Assembly: GCA_002364555.1 (NCBI GenBank)
Contig: DEYM01000001.1
Coordinates: 1 to 42,288 of the forward strand
Direction of reading: 5' to 3'
From: Phycisphaerales bacterium UBA3158
Lineage (GTDB): Bacteria; Planctomycetota; Phycisphaerae; Phycisphaerales; SM1A02
DNA length: 42,288 nucleotides
Part shown: positions 24,975 to 32,786 of the stretch, piece after piece
Numbering within the stretch: the first letter of the stretch is position 1
Layout of the letters: each line of letters starts with the position of its first letter
Notes under the pieces: model-generated
What the model was told of the DNA's origin: nothing
The model's database searches: none
What the model saw: the letters and a program-made list of their open reading frames with translations, nothing else
Made by a program: the position numbers and the translations under genes

Positions 24975-25841
24975 TCAGCTGCAGTCGCAAAGCGACAATC
25001 GAAGCATCCACCATGCCAGAGGTGCCGTCAGCAGGAGTGAATCGATCACATCCATGACGCCTCCAAGCCCGGGTAGCAACGAGGAGGAGTCCTTGATGCC
25101 GGCGCCTCGCTTGAAGAGGCTCATGGTCAGATCTCCGGCTTGTCCCGTGACTGCCAGAACCGCTCCCATGATGAGAACCCACCACCATTCCAATGGAAAA
25201 CCAAGCATGGCATCGAGTATCAACGCGGCGGCCATCGAAGCGATGACGCCACCGACCAGTCCCTCGATGGTCTTGCCGGGACTGAGCCATGGAATCAGTT
25301 TGTGCTTGCCGATGGCACGACCGGTGAAATAGGCGCCGATGTCACACGACTTCACGACCAATGCCACACCTCCGATCATCCATATGGAGATGTCCGATCC
25401 GATCAGCAGGAGAAATCCGCTGAGCACTCCGATGTAGATGATCGCGAGCATCACGACGGCAGTCGATGCGAATGCTGTTTCGACCTTCCTGCCCCGGCTG
25501 AAGATGAGAAGCGAGGCGACCATGGCGATCGCTATGATCGTCAGCGGCACGGTGGCATCAAACGCCTCGGGCAGTGAGCCCGAGAGCCATGTCGCGAGCA
25601 TGACGGCGACGGTCGCGATGGCCGTCAGCGGCTTGTTCGTCACGAGTCCGTTCGCTTCGGCGACATGCAGTATCTCGATACTGGCAAGGGCCACCACAAG
25701 GCAGCCGACCAACGCCACGAGTAGCCCGGGAGGCAGGTGGAAGCCGCCGATCGATACCGATCCGATGCTGGTATCGAGCCACAGCAGGCCTATCAGGCCC
25801 AGTATGAAGCAGCTACCGGTTGCCAGTCTCTGGGCAAGCAC
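24975..25841 (-). CDS. cdsA: Phosphatidate cytidylyltransferase
   Basis: A 288-residue integral membrane enzyme making CDP-diacylglycerol from phosphatidate and CTP, the branch point of phospholipid synthesis. About eight membrane helices and the family signature region SLFKRGAGIKDSSSLLPGLGGVMDVID are visible; the usual H-G-G and D-R of the signature are L-G-G and D-V here, as I recall from planctomycete homologues. I start at the GTG at 25841, one nt after the rhodanese stop with GGAG 9 nt upstream, because it yields the family-like beginning (V)LAQRLATGSC. An ATG at 25910 would add 23 residues and overlap the rhodanese gene by 68 bp. Confidence 0.9.
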   Translation of the reverse strand: MLAQRLATGSCFILGLIGLLWLDTSIGSVSIGGFHLPPGLLVALVGCLVVALASIEILHVAEANGLVTNKPLTAIATVAVMLATWLSGSLPEAFDATVPLTIIAIAMVASLLIFSRGRKVETAFASTAVVMLAIIYIGVLSGFLLLIGSDISIWMIGGVALVVKSCDIGAYFTGRAIGKHKLIPWLSPGKTIEGLVGGVIASMAAALILDAMLGFPLEWWWVLIMGAVLAVTGQAGDLTMSLFKRGAGIKDSSSLLPGLGGVMDVIDSLLLTAPLAWWMLRLSLCDCS

Positions 25842-25842
25842 T

Positions 25843-26217
25843 TCAGGAAGCTCCAGTGGTGGTTGGTAGGGTTCCCCAGGCTTCGTATCCACCGGACATG
25901 GATCTGACATGTTCGAATCCGGCCAGCCTGAGGAATTTGGCCACGATGACGGAACGGCTTCCGGTTCTGCAGAAGATCACGATTGGCTTGTCGCGATGGG
26001 CCTCCAGTTCATTGAATCGTGTGCTGAACTGCTGGAGTGGGAGGTTGAGTGCGTTGTCGATGGAACCATCCTCCCATTCCATTGCTGTCCGGCAGTCGAT
26101 GAGCAGGAAGTCCTCCTCTTTCTGCATCAACTGATGAACCGTCTCCGGGGCAAGCTCCCAGGGAGCGTTGTCCAGAGGCACCGGGTATTCGGATTGTTGT
26201 TCGTTCTCACCGGACAT
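25843..26217 (-). CDS. Single-domain rhodanese-like sulfurtransferase
   Basis: A 124-residue cytoplasmic rhodanese domain. The active-site loop CRTGSRS carries the catalytic cysteine (about C84), preceded by LLIDCRTAMEWEDGSI and followed by FLRLAGFEHVRSMSGGYEAW. Such proteins transfer sulfane sulfur; the acceptor cannot be deduced. No ribosome site precedes the ATG, but a TACGAT box ends 8 nt upstream, so this gene probably has its own leaderless promoter. Its stop lies 1 nt from the cdsA GTG, so the two are coupled. Confidence 0.92.
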   Translation of the reverse strand: MSGENEQQSEYPVPLDNAPWELAPETVHQLMQKEEDFLLIDCRTAMEWEDGSIDNALNLPLQQFSTRFNELEAHRDKPIVIFCRTGSRSVIVAKFLRLAGFEHVRSMSGGYEAWGTLPTTTGAS

Positions 26218-26225
26218 GACTGCTC

Positions 26226-26231
26226 ATCGTA
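26226..26231 (-). promoter_or_regulatory. TACGAT box 8 nt before the rhodanese start
   Basis: TACGAT ends 8 nt before the ATG at 26217, in the 47-bp gap after recX. It would give a transcript starting at or next to the start codon. Confidence 0.4.
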
Positions 26232-26264
26232 CCCCATGAATCGCTCGGATCATTGATGCTGGCA

Positions 26265-26960
26265 TCACGAGTCCATCTCCTCGATCGCCTTGTCCACGGC
26301 CTGCTTGATCACATCGTAGTCGAACCCGCGACGGGCCAGCCTGCCGTGAAGTCTCTGCAGACGGACATCGGGTTCATATGACCGAAGAGATCGCAGCGCC
26401 TTGACGGCGACCTTCGTGGCCTCCTCGAGTGGATTGCCCGCGGCTTCCTGGGCGGCCTTGGCGGCCTCTTCGGGCGATATGCCATGCTGCCTGAGGCGGT
26501 GTTCAAGGAAGCGGGCCGACGAGGGTGTGCGGCGAGCGATGGATGTGGCCGCCTCGTTGGCGAACCGTTCATCATCGAGCAGCCCCATTTCATGGAGTCG
26601 GGTGACGGCCAGTTCAATGATCCGTTCGGTGTGGGATCGCTTTCGAAGGAAGTCCCGGATGTCCTTGATCGACCTCGATTTTCTGGCGATCCTCTGAAAG
26701 CAGGCGCGTCGAGCCAGTCGGTACTCATGGAGATCCGCGAGCCGTTCACTGAGCCCGCTTGAGAGAGGCATGTCCAGTTTCAGGCCAAGATCGACCCGAT
26801 CCGTTTCCATGATCGTCGCGGTCTTTCTTCCATCCACCTTGACGATGCAGGAGTCGATGTCGCCCCGCGCCGCGCCAAAGCCTGTGATGGTTCCGGAATC
26901 AGGCATATCGGGCCGTTTTGGCTTTGGCTTGCTTCCCGTCCTGTGACGAGGGTAGGTCAT
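26265..26960 (-). CDS. recX: RecX-family regulator
   Basis: A 231-residue protein with three-helix RecX repeats: ARRACFQRIARKSRSIKDIRDFLRKRS, IIELAVTRLHEMGLLDDERFANEAA and the later LRSLRSYEPDVRLQRLHGRLARRGFDYDVIKQAV. RecX modulates RecA filament activity. A basic N-terminal extension of about 75 residues precedes the conserved part. Start overlaps the TPR gene stop as ATGA, so translation is coupled. No recA is nearby. Confidence 0.9.
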   Translation of the reverse strand: MTYPRHRTGSKPKPKRPDMPDSGTITGFGAARGDIDSCIVKVDGRKTATIMETDRVDLGLKLDMPLSSGLSERLADLHEYRLARRACFQRIARKSRSIKDIRDFLRKRSHTERIIELAVTRLHEMGLLDDERFANEAATSIARRTPSSARFLEHRLRQHGISPEEAAKAAQEAAGNPLEEATKVAVKALRSLRSYEPDVRLQRLHGRLARRGFDYDVIKQAVDKAIEEMDS

Positions 26961-27271
26961 GACAGGAGTTCGCCCAGAAGCGCCTCGATCTCACCTTCCG
27001 CGTGGATGTCGCCCGATTCCCTGGCCTGTTCGAGTCCGGCTTCAAGGGTGGATCGGGCATCCAGTGGCTGATCATCGTCCATCAGGCATCTGGCCTTGTG
27101 GTAGTAGGCGTAGCAGTAATCGGGTTGAACCTCGATGGTTCGATCGAAATGGGCGATTGCTCTGTCCGTGCGGCCCGCCTTGGCGTACTCCATGGCGATG
27201 CCATAGAGGCAGAACGCATCGTCTGGTTCTGATTCAAGCATGTTCCTGAGCTGGCTAATTCGGTCCGTCAT
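26957..27271 (-). CDS. Small TPR protein
   Basis: A 104-residue soluble protein built of two to three tetratricopeptide repeats (AFCLYGIAMEYAKAGRTDRAIAHFDRTIEVQPD, then YCYAYYHKARCLMDDDQPLDARSTLEAGLEQA). Probably a protein-interaction module; partner unknown. The ATG at 27271 has GGAG 7 nt upstream; the frame is open to 27328. First gene of the TPR-recX pair and divergent from the lipoprotein gene, 48 bp away. Confidence 0.88.
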   Translation of the reverse strand: MTDRISQLRNMLESEPDDAFCLYGIAMEYAKAGRTDRAIAHFDRTIEVQPDYCYAYYHKARCLMDDDQPLDARSTLEAGLEQARESGDIHAEGEIEALLGELLS

Positions 27272-27307
27272 ACGGCTGCTCCCGTGTTCATCCTGCAACT
27301 GTACGGG

Positions 27308-27313
27308 TATCCT
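27308..27313 (+). promoter_or_regulatory. TATCCT box 6 nt before the 27320 start
   Basis: TATCCT ends 6 nt before the ATG at 27320, with no Shine-Dalgarno in between; a leaderless transcript is expected. It supports this ATG over an in-frame ATG at 27284. Confidence 0.45.
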
Positions 27314-27319
27314 GTCCCG

Positions 27320-28894
27320 ATGATTCAATCTCCCAAATCCGCTTCCATTCTATCGATGTTTGTGCCATCGCTGCTGTTCATTGCCTGCATTTGCCAAGTT
27401 GGATGTGTTCAATACAAGATCGAGAAGACGGAACGTCCTGAAACGCAGCACCTCGAAGTCAGGCATGAGGCCCATGGGACCTCGTACGCGACGGTTGTCG
27501 ACGAGGATCTGTGGTACGTCACTCAGGGGAATCGTCTTCTTGTTCTGGATCCCATCACGGGTCGTCAGATCAGTGAGACTGATCTGGGCAGAGGTGGGGA
27601 GACCGGCCCGGCTGTGGATCTTCTTGTGACATCCAGTGACATCTACGTGGTCATGAGGGATACGGGGGTCGTGGAACTTGGAAGAACGGATCCCCGGCGG
27701 CCATGGATCGAGAATCGTTGGGATGTCGAAGCACTTGGTATCGAGCCACGGTCCATTCATCATGGGAAGAATGGTCCCATCGTCTGTGGTGTCGGCGGGG
27801 CCGTTCAACTTCCCGATCTCACGCGGCTTGTCGATCATTACGATGAAGTCACATCGTTGGTCGAACTTGGTGATGACGCCATCTATGCATCGGAACGACG
27901 GGTCTACAGAATTTCCGATGACGCCTACATCGGATCGGCATCAAGTCTTGAATCGCTGTCCAGAGACGACTCCCGTGGAGGTGTCGATGCCAGAGGTTCC
28001 GTTCTGCCGGAGGATGCGATGCTCTTCACGAGGAATGAAGCCATCGGCGGTCTTGCAGGATTTGTCCATGTCGAGAATTCAATGCTTCGTGAAATCGATT
28101 CCAGACATTCCACGGAGGCATTTCCCGGCGGCATTCGAAGAGTCCACTCCAAGGGAGATCGGGTTCTGATCATTTCCCCCAGCAGCATTCATCTCTACAG
28201 GATCGATCACAACGGACATCTCGATGAGCAATGGTCTCAGGAGGTCAATGGCGCTCGCGATGCCGGATTCATGGGCAACGATGAAATCGTGGTTGTCGGC
28301 GATTTCGGTCAGGCCAGATTCAACACGGATCGGCAGGATAATTCACTCGAATATCGACACGACTCACCAGGCGGTCTCATTCAGGCGGTATCGGACGGGC
28401 GATCGATCGTCGCCACTGGTGTCGATGGAACATGGAAGTACAACATCGGCCATGAGGCGGAACTGGTGAGCGACCAGATCAAACTGTTTCCGCCCGCACC
28501 ACGCGGCGTGGCCATGCTCGGCTGGAGAATCACCCTCTCTGCTGACAGCACAAAGGCCAATGTGAGCAGTCAGTTCGGAGAGGCGGTCCTTCCCGCTCCG
28601 GTGGGCTCTCTGTTCACGACAGTCGCTGCCGCTGACGGCAGTTTCTGGCTGGGTCATCGTGAGGGGATCCTGATGCTCAAGCCGCCAGAACAACCAGCGG
28701 CTGTTCCACCAGGGTGGGATGAAATGACTCAACAGGAGCGTGTGGCCTCGGGCTATTCGGCCATGCAGGGGTTTCAGAAGCTTTCCGTCATGATCGACGG
28801 GCCTGTCATTTTCATGCAGCCGCTGGATCTGGGCGGTGGGATCGCCTACGCGGCAACCAACGACGGCTTCGGCGTCGTCCGCGAAAGCTGGTGA
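27320..28894 (+). CDS. Lipoprotein with propeller-like repeats, function unknown
   Basis: A 524-residue exported protein. A signal peptide ends at a cysteine near residue 29 (CQVGC), so it is probably lipid-anchored. The remainder is beta-rich with recurring blade-like units such as EDLWYVTQGNRLLVLDP, SDIYVVMRDTGVVELG, RSIVATGVDGTWKYNI and GSFWLGHREGILML, suggesting a WD/PQQ-like beta-propeller. No enzyme motif is recognised. Convergent with nth with only 4 bp between. A monitoring or assembly role in the envelope is possible but unsupported. Confidence 0.82.
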   Translation: MIQSPKSASILSMFVPSLLFIACICQVGCVQYKIEKTERPETQHLEVRHEAHGTSYATVVDEDLWYVTQGNRLLVLDPITGRQISETDLGRGGETGPAVDLLVTSSDIYVVMRDTGVVELGRTDPRRPWIENRWDVEALGIEPRSIHHGKNGPIVCGVGGAVQLPDLTRLVDHYDEVTSLVELGDDAIYASERRVYRISDDAYIGSASSLESLSRDDSRGGVDARGSVLPEDAMLFTRNEAIGGLAGFVHVENSMLREIDSRHSTEAFPGGIRRVHSKGDRVLIISPSSIHLYRIDHNGHLDEQWSQEVNGARDAGFMGNDEIVVVGDFGQARFNTDRQDNSLEYRHDSPGGLIQAVSDGRSIVATGVDGTWKYNIGHEAELVSDQIKLFPPAPRGVAMLGWRITLSADSTKANVSSQFGEAVLPAPVGSLFTTVAAADGSFWLGHREGILMLKPPEQPAAVPPGWDEMTQQERVASGYSAMQGFQKLSVMIDGPVIFMQPLDLGGGIAYAATNDGFGVVRESW

Positions 28895-28898
28895 CGCT

Positions 28899-29588
28899 TC
28901 AGTCCTCCTGGCACCACTCGCAATGACAGTAGCGCTTGCAGAGGGCATCCTCATGGCAGAGTGCATGTCTCGCCTTGCAGGCTGCTCGTCCATGGGCGAT
29001 CAGCAGAAGACTGAGTCGTGTCCACTTCGGCCTCGGAAACAACGCCATCAGATCGCGTTCGATCTTGTCGACGGTCTTGGCTGTCGTCAATGAGAAGCGA
29101 GTGGCGATTCTGGATACGTGCGTATCGACGACGACGCCCACATTGATTCCAAACGCATTGCCAAGAACGACATTGGCGGTCTTTCTGGCGACACCCCTGA
29201 GTTCAAGCAGCGACTCCATGTCGTCAGGCACCTTGCCATCATGTTCTTGGACGATCCGTTTCATCGATTCGTGGATGGCCTTTGACTTGTTTCTATACAG
29301 GCCGATCGAACTGATCAGAGGCTGGATGGTCTCCGGGCTGGCCGAGACATAGTCTTTCGGCCGCGGGAAGGCCGCGAACAGTTCGGGGGTGGCCTTGTTC
29401 ACGCCGACATCGGTGGATTGGGCGGACAGGATCGTCGCAATCAGGAGTTCGTGTGGTGAGCTGTAATCCAGTGCGCAGTTCGCGTCCGGGTAGGCCTTGT
29501 CAAGGGCTGAATAGATTCTCGAGGCTCGTCGTCGGTCCGATTCGGACTTCGAAGGCAGGTTGAAGGGGGCCTTGCTCGTCGGACTCAT
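28899..29588 (-). CDS. nth: Endonuclease III (HhH-GPD DNA glycosylase) with unusual cysteine cluster
   Basis: A 229-residue DNA repair glycosylase/AP lyase for oxidised pyrimidines. The helix-hairpin-helix ELRGVARKTA contains catalytic K136, and VVVDTHVSR contains catalytic D155; ILSAQSTD is also typical. The C-terminal iron-sulfur loop is odd: cysteines fall at 204, 211, 217, 221, 223 and 226, not in the C-x6-C-x2-C-x5-C arrangement of E. coli Nth. The ATG at 29588 overlaps the upstream stop as ATGA; the longer open frame is a shadow. Third gene of a coupled moaE-membrane protein-nth unit. Confidence 0.93.
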   Translation of the reverse strand: MSPTSKAPFNLPSKSESDRRRASRIYSALDKAYPDANCALDYSSPHELLIATILSAQSTDVGVNKATPELFAAFPRPKDYVSASPETIQPLISSIGLYRNKSKAIHESMKRIVQEHDGKVPDDMESLLELRGVARKTANVVLGNAFGINVGVVVDTHVSRIATRFSLTTAKTVDKIERDLMALFPRPKWTRLSLLLIAHGRAACKARHALCHEDALCKRYCHCEWCQED

Positions 29589-30148
29589 TCGAAATCTCTT
29601 CGATCTGCAGGAATCGATGCCCCCACGCTGGCGAGCCCGATCAGGAGGACGAGTCCAGTGGATCCCCAGAGCGGTTCGGCGATCCTGTGCCAGGCATTGA
29701 ACGATTGCAGCTGCGCAACGGCCGTCTCCAGGTGGCCCGTTCGAGCCGCTTCCCGATAGGCATCGAGATGCCTGTTCATGGGTGGATCGATGATGGTCCA
29801 TCGGCAGACCACGATCGCTATGGCGATCACGATGGCGATCATGCTGATCCATCGAAGAAGGACGGGCGGGTTGATCAACGCGTTGAGCACGAGGACAAGA
29901 AGGAGTGAGGCTGGTGCAAGGACCCACTGGGCAAGATCAGTGAGTCTGAAGATGGGTTCCACGGTCAGTCCGGCCAGGAGTCTTCCGTGCTGCGCGGAGT
30001 CGTAGGCCTGGAACTCGGGAATGACGGGCATCAGCTTGGGGATCACCGTGAACGCCGTAGCGGCTGAGATCCCGGTGGTCGCCACGAGAATCAACCACGC
30101 GGTGATGGACAGAATGCAGAACATGGAGACGAGTCTTCGGGGGATCAT
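29585..30148 (-). CDS. Four-TM membrane protein, DUF4149-like
   Basis: A 187-residue membrane protein with hydrophobic helices at about 8-30, 78-98, 100-118 and 160-178. The N-terminal ATAFTVIPKLMPV and the C-terminal FNAWHRIAEPLWGSTGLVLL loosely resemble the DUF4149 family of unknown function; the match is by eye and weak. It overlaps both neighbours by 4 nt (ATGA), so it is translated with moaE and nth, although no functional link is evident. Confidence 0.75.
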   Translation of the reverse strand: MIPRRLVSMFCILSITAWLILVATTGISAATAFTVIPKLMPVIPEFQAYDSAQHGRLLAGLTVEPIFRLTDLAQWVLAPASLLLVLVLNALINPPVLLRWISMIAIVIAIAIVVCRWTIIDPPMNRHLDAYREAARTGHLETAVAQLQSFNAWHRIAEPLWGSTGLVLLIGLASVGASIPADRRDFE

Positions 30149-30603
30149 GACACTCGCTCGCTGTCAGTGGTCAGGGGTGTGCCCTCCGACCATGTCTGTC
30201 CCTGCTGCCATGTCTCCTGTTTCCAGATGGGAACCTTGGCCTTGAGGGTGTCGATCAGCCATTGGCATGAGACAAACGCCTCTTTTCGATGTGAAGCGAT
30301 CACCTGAATCAACACGCTGCTGTGGCCCACTGGAACCATGCCTGTCGAATGATGAAGGCGAATCGCCAGTGGGGACCACCGTCGCGAGGCTTCCTCAGCG
30401 AGTTCTCGCATCTGTTGCAGTGCCATCGCCTGATGGGCTTCGTAGGCCAGGCCCAGTAGATCACCATGATCGGGATGGTGTTCCGGTCTCGTGATTCCCC
30501 TGAACACGCATTCGGCGCCTCCGGGGGGGGCTGGCTCCCAGTCCCTGGAGCGAACCGGTCCTTCGACGAGCTCGATCTCGATAATTGTTGATTCCTTGCT
30601 CAC
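30145..30603 (-). CDS. moaE: Molybdopterin synthase catalytic subunit (MoaE)
   Basis: A 152-residue MoaE, the large subunit that with thiocarboxylated MoaD converts precursor Z to molybdopterin. The C-terminal signature SHRKEAFVSCQWLIDTLKAKVPIWKQE contains the catalytic lysines; LAYEAHQAMALQQM and LRLHHSTGMVPVGHSSVLIQV-like regions (written here as in the protein: IRLHHSTGMVPVG) are family-like. No other moa gene is in the window. Start is GTG with no ribosome site and a TACGAT box ending 6 nt upstream. Head of the moaE-membrane protein-nth unit, divergent from the gene at 30657. Confidence 0.92.
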   Translation of the reverse strand: MSKESTIIEIELVEGPVRSRDWEPAPPGGAECVFRGITRPEHHPDHGDLLGLAYEAHQAMALQQMRELAEEASRRWSPLAIRLHHSTGMVPVGHSSVLIQVIASHRKEAFVSCQWLIDTLKAKVPIWKQETWQQGQTWSEGTPLTTDSERVS

Positions 30604-30609
30604 GACTTC

Positions 30610-30615
30610 ATCGTA
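30610..30615 (-). promoter_or_regulatory. TACGAT box 6 nt before the moaE GTG
   Basis: TACGAT ends 6 nt before the GTG at 30603; leaderless initiation is likely. The same 53-bp gap holds the opposing TAGGCT box for the gene at 30657. Confidence 0.5.
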
Positions 30616-30642
30616 TCCGATAGCGTCCGGCGATCAGATTGG

Positions 30643-30648
30643 TAGGCT
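30643..30648 (+). promoter_or_regulatory. TAGGCT box 8 nt before the 30657 start
   Basis: TAGGCT ends 8 nt before the ATG at 30657, without a ribosome site. Weaker than the other boxes. Confidence 0.35.
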
Positions 30649-30656
30649 TTGCGTTC

Positions 30657-31394
30657 ATGAATTCCTATCTGGCACCCACGGCGGCTTCACTAGGCAATGA
30701 TCTGCGTCTGATCTGTGATCGACTCAGGCGGGACGGATGGCGGGCGATCCAGTTGTCCGCTGCGATGCCCGGCACTCGCCCAAGGGAGCTGGGGGCTTCG
30801 GCCAGACGCGATCTGGCAGCGACCTTGAGGCGAACTGAGCTTGTTCCAGCGGGCATGGACCTCTGGATACCGCAAGAGCATTTTCTCGATCCATCGACCA
30901 TCGATCGGGCGGTGGCCTCCTTCGAAGCAGCCTGTGGTCTGGCGGCCGATCTGGGTATCACGACTCTGAGTATCACGCTGCCCGGCTCGGATCAGCTCGA
31001 TGGGGAGATTCGAGAAGTCGTCGACAGTTCATCCGTGAAACATGGTGTTCTGATCGCCGATCACAGGATTCCCTCACCTGAGACGGAGGATGTGGAATCT
31101 GCCGGTTTGGATCCAGCTGCCTGCTTCTCCGTTGATCGGGATCCCATCGAAGTGGTTCTCGAGTTGGCGGGCCGTCTGGTGGCACCACGGCTCTCGGATC
31201 TGGTTTCGACGGGATTGAGAGGCATTCCCGGTGATATCGGTGGAAGACTGGATATCCAGGCCTATCGAGCCGCGGTCGATACGGTTGCGGCCGATCGTCA
31301 TGTCGTTCTCGATCTCAGGCAGGTCACATCGCCCTGGGAGGGCATGAGGATTGCTCGTTCCGCCTGGCGGGCGGCCGGCCCCGGGGGTGGATGA
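30657..31394 (+). CDS. Probable TIM-barrel protein of the sugar phosphate isomerase/epimerase type
   Basis: A 245-residue soluble protein. The alternating pattern, with LICDRLRRDGWRAIQLSAAMPGTRP near the start, FEAACGLAADLGITTLSITLP in the middle and RHVVLDLRQVTSPWEGM at the end, resembles xylose-isomerase-like TIM barrels, but the metal-binding Glu/His residues are not clearly placed. The protein is shorter than typical members. Function therefore open. An in-frame TTG at 30639 exists, but the ATG at 30657 is preferred. It precedes acpS by 33 bp. Confidence 0.7.
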   Translation: MNSYLAPTAASLGNDLRLICDRLRRDGWRAIQLSAAMPGTRPRELGASARRDLAATLRRTELVPAGMDLWIPQEHFLDPSTIDRAVASFEAACGLAADLGITTLSITLPGSDQLDGEIREVVDSSSVKHGVLIADHRIPSPETEDVESAGLDPAACFSVDRDPIEVVLELAGRLVAPRLSDLVSTGLRGIPGDIGGRLDIQAYRAAVDTVAADRHVVLDLRQVTSPWEGMRIARSAWRAAGPGGG

Positions 31395-31415
31395 GCCCTT
31401 TGAGTGGCGTCCTTA

Positions 31416-31421
31416 TAGAAT
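31416..31421 (+). promoter_or_regulatory. TAGAAT box 6 nt before acpS
   Basis: TAGAAT, close to the sigma-70 consensus TATAAT, ends 6 nt before the acpS ATG; no Shine-Dalgarno is present. This is the clearest of the leaderless-type boxes. Confidence 0.55.
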
Positions 31422-31427
31422 GAAGCC

Positions 31428-31832
31428 ATGACATCGCTTGCCCATGGAGTGGATCTTGTTCCCGTTGCCCGCATAGAGCAGATGATTTCCGATCATGGAG
31501 ATCGTTTTCTCGAGCGTGTGTTCACGACTGGTGAGCGTGCGCAGGCTGAACGGGTAGTCCGTGGTCGAGGTGAGCGATACGCGGCTCGCTTCGCCGCGAA
31601 GGAAGCTGTTCTCAAGGCGCTTGGTACGGGTCTCAGTGGCGGAATCACCTGGCAGGACATTGATGTCAAGCGCACTTCGGCAGGTGCGCCATTCGTGGAA
31701 TTCTCCGGAGTAGCGGCAGAGAAGGCTTCATCCTTGGGATTGAACACCTGGCGTCTGACGCTCAGTCATGCCGGTGGTCTGGCCATCGCGAGTGTGGTGG
31801 CATCAGGTCAAGTCAATTCGGAGACATGTTGA
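31428..31832 (+). CDS. acpS: Holo-[acyl-carrier-protein] synthase
   Basis: A 134-residue enzyme that transfers the 4'-phosphopantetheine arm from CoA to acyl carrier protein, activating fatty acid synthesis. Both signatures are present: GVDLVPVARIE with the Mg-binding Asp, and RFAAKEAVLKALGTG with the conserved Glu and Lys; the C-terminal LTLSHAGGLAIASVV completes the fold. Length is usual. The ATG is preceded by TAGAAT at 6 nt. It overlaps the following membrane protein gene by 7 nt. Confidence 0.96.
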   Translation: MTSLAHGVDLVPVARIEQMISDHGDRFLERVFTTGERAQAERVVRGRGERYAARFAAKEAVLKALGTGLSGGITWQDIDVKRTSAGAPFVEFSGVAAEKASSLGLNTWRLTLSHAGGLAIASVVASGQVNSETC

Positions 31833-32518
31833 GTCAGGTCAGATCCATGCCTACAAGGAACAACCGTCCAGCCCTGTATGAACTGAGCCGTCCCAAATCC
31901 GAGGACGTCGACGCCTCCTCTGAATCCATGCAGAAGCATCCCGGAGAAGACATCGAGATGTCCGCCCCGCATTGGCTCACCCCAGGTGTGGGCGTGAGAA
32001 TTCCAGGAGGCTTTCTGATTCTGGGAGCGGTGATCCTGATTGGATCGATCATCGGCGCCTGGTGGGTGGGATACAGTTCAGGAGTCGCCACGACTGAGGC
32101 GATGATGGCGGCCAATCCAGATGGACTACTGCTTGATCCGCTCCTGGCTCCTGATCCAAGGCCCATAAACACTGCTCCAGATGCCCCAGAAGGGTATCTG
32201 GAGTCGCTTTCCGTGCCCCAGTTCGCGGCTGAAAGGCCCTGGCATTTCGTGCTGGCGGAGACGAATCAGGCAGGTGCCGACCGTTTGGCTGAATTCTGTC
32301 GCCTGAAGGGTCTTGAAGTCATCGTGATTCCACGTCACAATACAGGTCTAGCCCGGGTGATCGCCATGCCTGGCATGGAGACATCATCTCGGCAAGTGCC
32401 CGAAGTGATCGCCCAGGATCAATTGATCGCCGTACTGGGACGGCAATGGAAGCAGCACGGTGGTCGAACCGACTTTTCCGACCGCTACATGGACCGTATC
32501 GAACCAGAGCTTGATTGA
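31826..32518 (+). CDS. Single-pass membrane protein with SPOR-like C-terminal segment
   Basis: A 230-residue protein with a soluble N-terminal stretch (about 1-60), one membrane helix (about 61-85, GGFLILGAVILIGSIIGAWWVGY) and a periplasmic C-terminal part. The segment WHFVLAETNQAGADRLAEFCRLKGLEVIVI resembles the first half of a SPOR peptidoglycan-binding domain, but this is a by-eye suggestion. ATG at 31826 overlaps the acpS stop; ATG at 31847 is an alternative. Followed 22 bp later by the small basic protein gene. Confidence 0.75.
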   Translation: MLSQVRSMPTRNNRPALYELSRPKSEDVDASSESMQKHPGEDIEMSAPHWLTPGVGVRIPGGFLILGAVILIGSIIGAWWVGYSSGVATTEAMMAANPDGLLLDPLLAPDPRPINTAPDAPEGYLESLSVPQFAAERPWHFVLAETNQAGADRLAEFCRLKGLEVIVIPRHNTGLARVIAMPGMETSSRQVPEVIAQDQLIAVLGRQWKQHGGRTDFSDRYMDRIEPELD

Positions 32519-32540
32519 TCTGGATCCGAGGAGAACCGTA

Positions 32541-32750
32541 ATGAGCCTTCATCCAAGTCTGCGAACCCAGCCATCGGGCCTCAGTCAGTTCCGAACCGTT
32601 CTCAAGCGTTCCGAACGTATCGCCAAGCTCAATTCACGTGGTGATTTCAAGGATGGTGATTCACCTCTTGGACTCGTCAAGGTGGGCCAGGTACGAGTGG
32701 TGACCAAGAAGAAGAAGAAGGTCGAGGAAAACGCCGAGGATGAAAGCTGA
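32541..32750 (+). CDS. PVC-type small basic protein
   Basis: A 69-residue, highly basic protein beginning MSLHPSLRTQ, with VLKRSERIAKLN and a C-terminal VRVVTKKKKKVEE tail. This matches the small basic protein family recorded for Chlamydiae, Verrucomicrobia and Planctomycetes (a TIGRFAM equivalog, from memory TIGR04137); a ribosome-associated role has been suggested but is unproven to my knowledge. The ATG at 32541 has GGAG 8 nt upstream; the upstream open frame is a shadow. It is the best taxonomic marker in the window. Confidence 0.88.
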   Translation: MSLHPSLRTQPSGLSQFRTVLKRSERIAKLNSRGDFKDGDSPLGLVKVGQVRVVTKKKKKVEENAEDES

Positions 32751-32786
32751 TCCTCAGCTGCTGATCCCCGTTTCATGTGACTGCTG

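Noticed and set aside
25842..25910. cdsA starting at the ATG at 25910
   Set aside because: It would overlap the rhodanese gene by 68 bp; the GTG at 25841 has GGAG at 9 nt and gives the family-like N-terminus. Not fully excluded.
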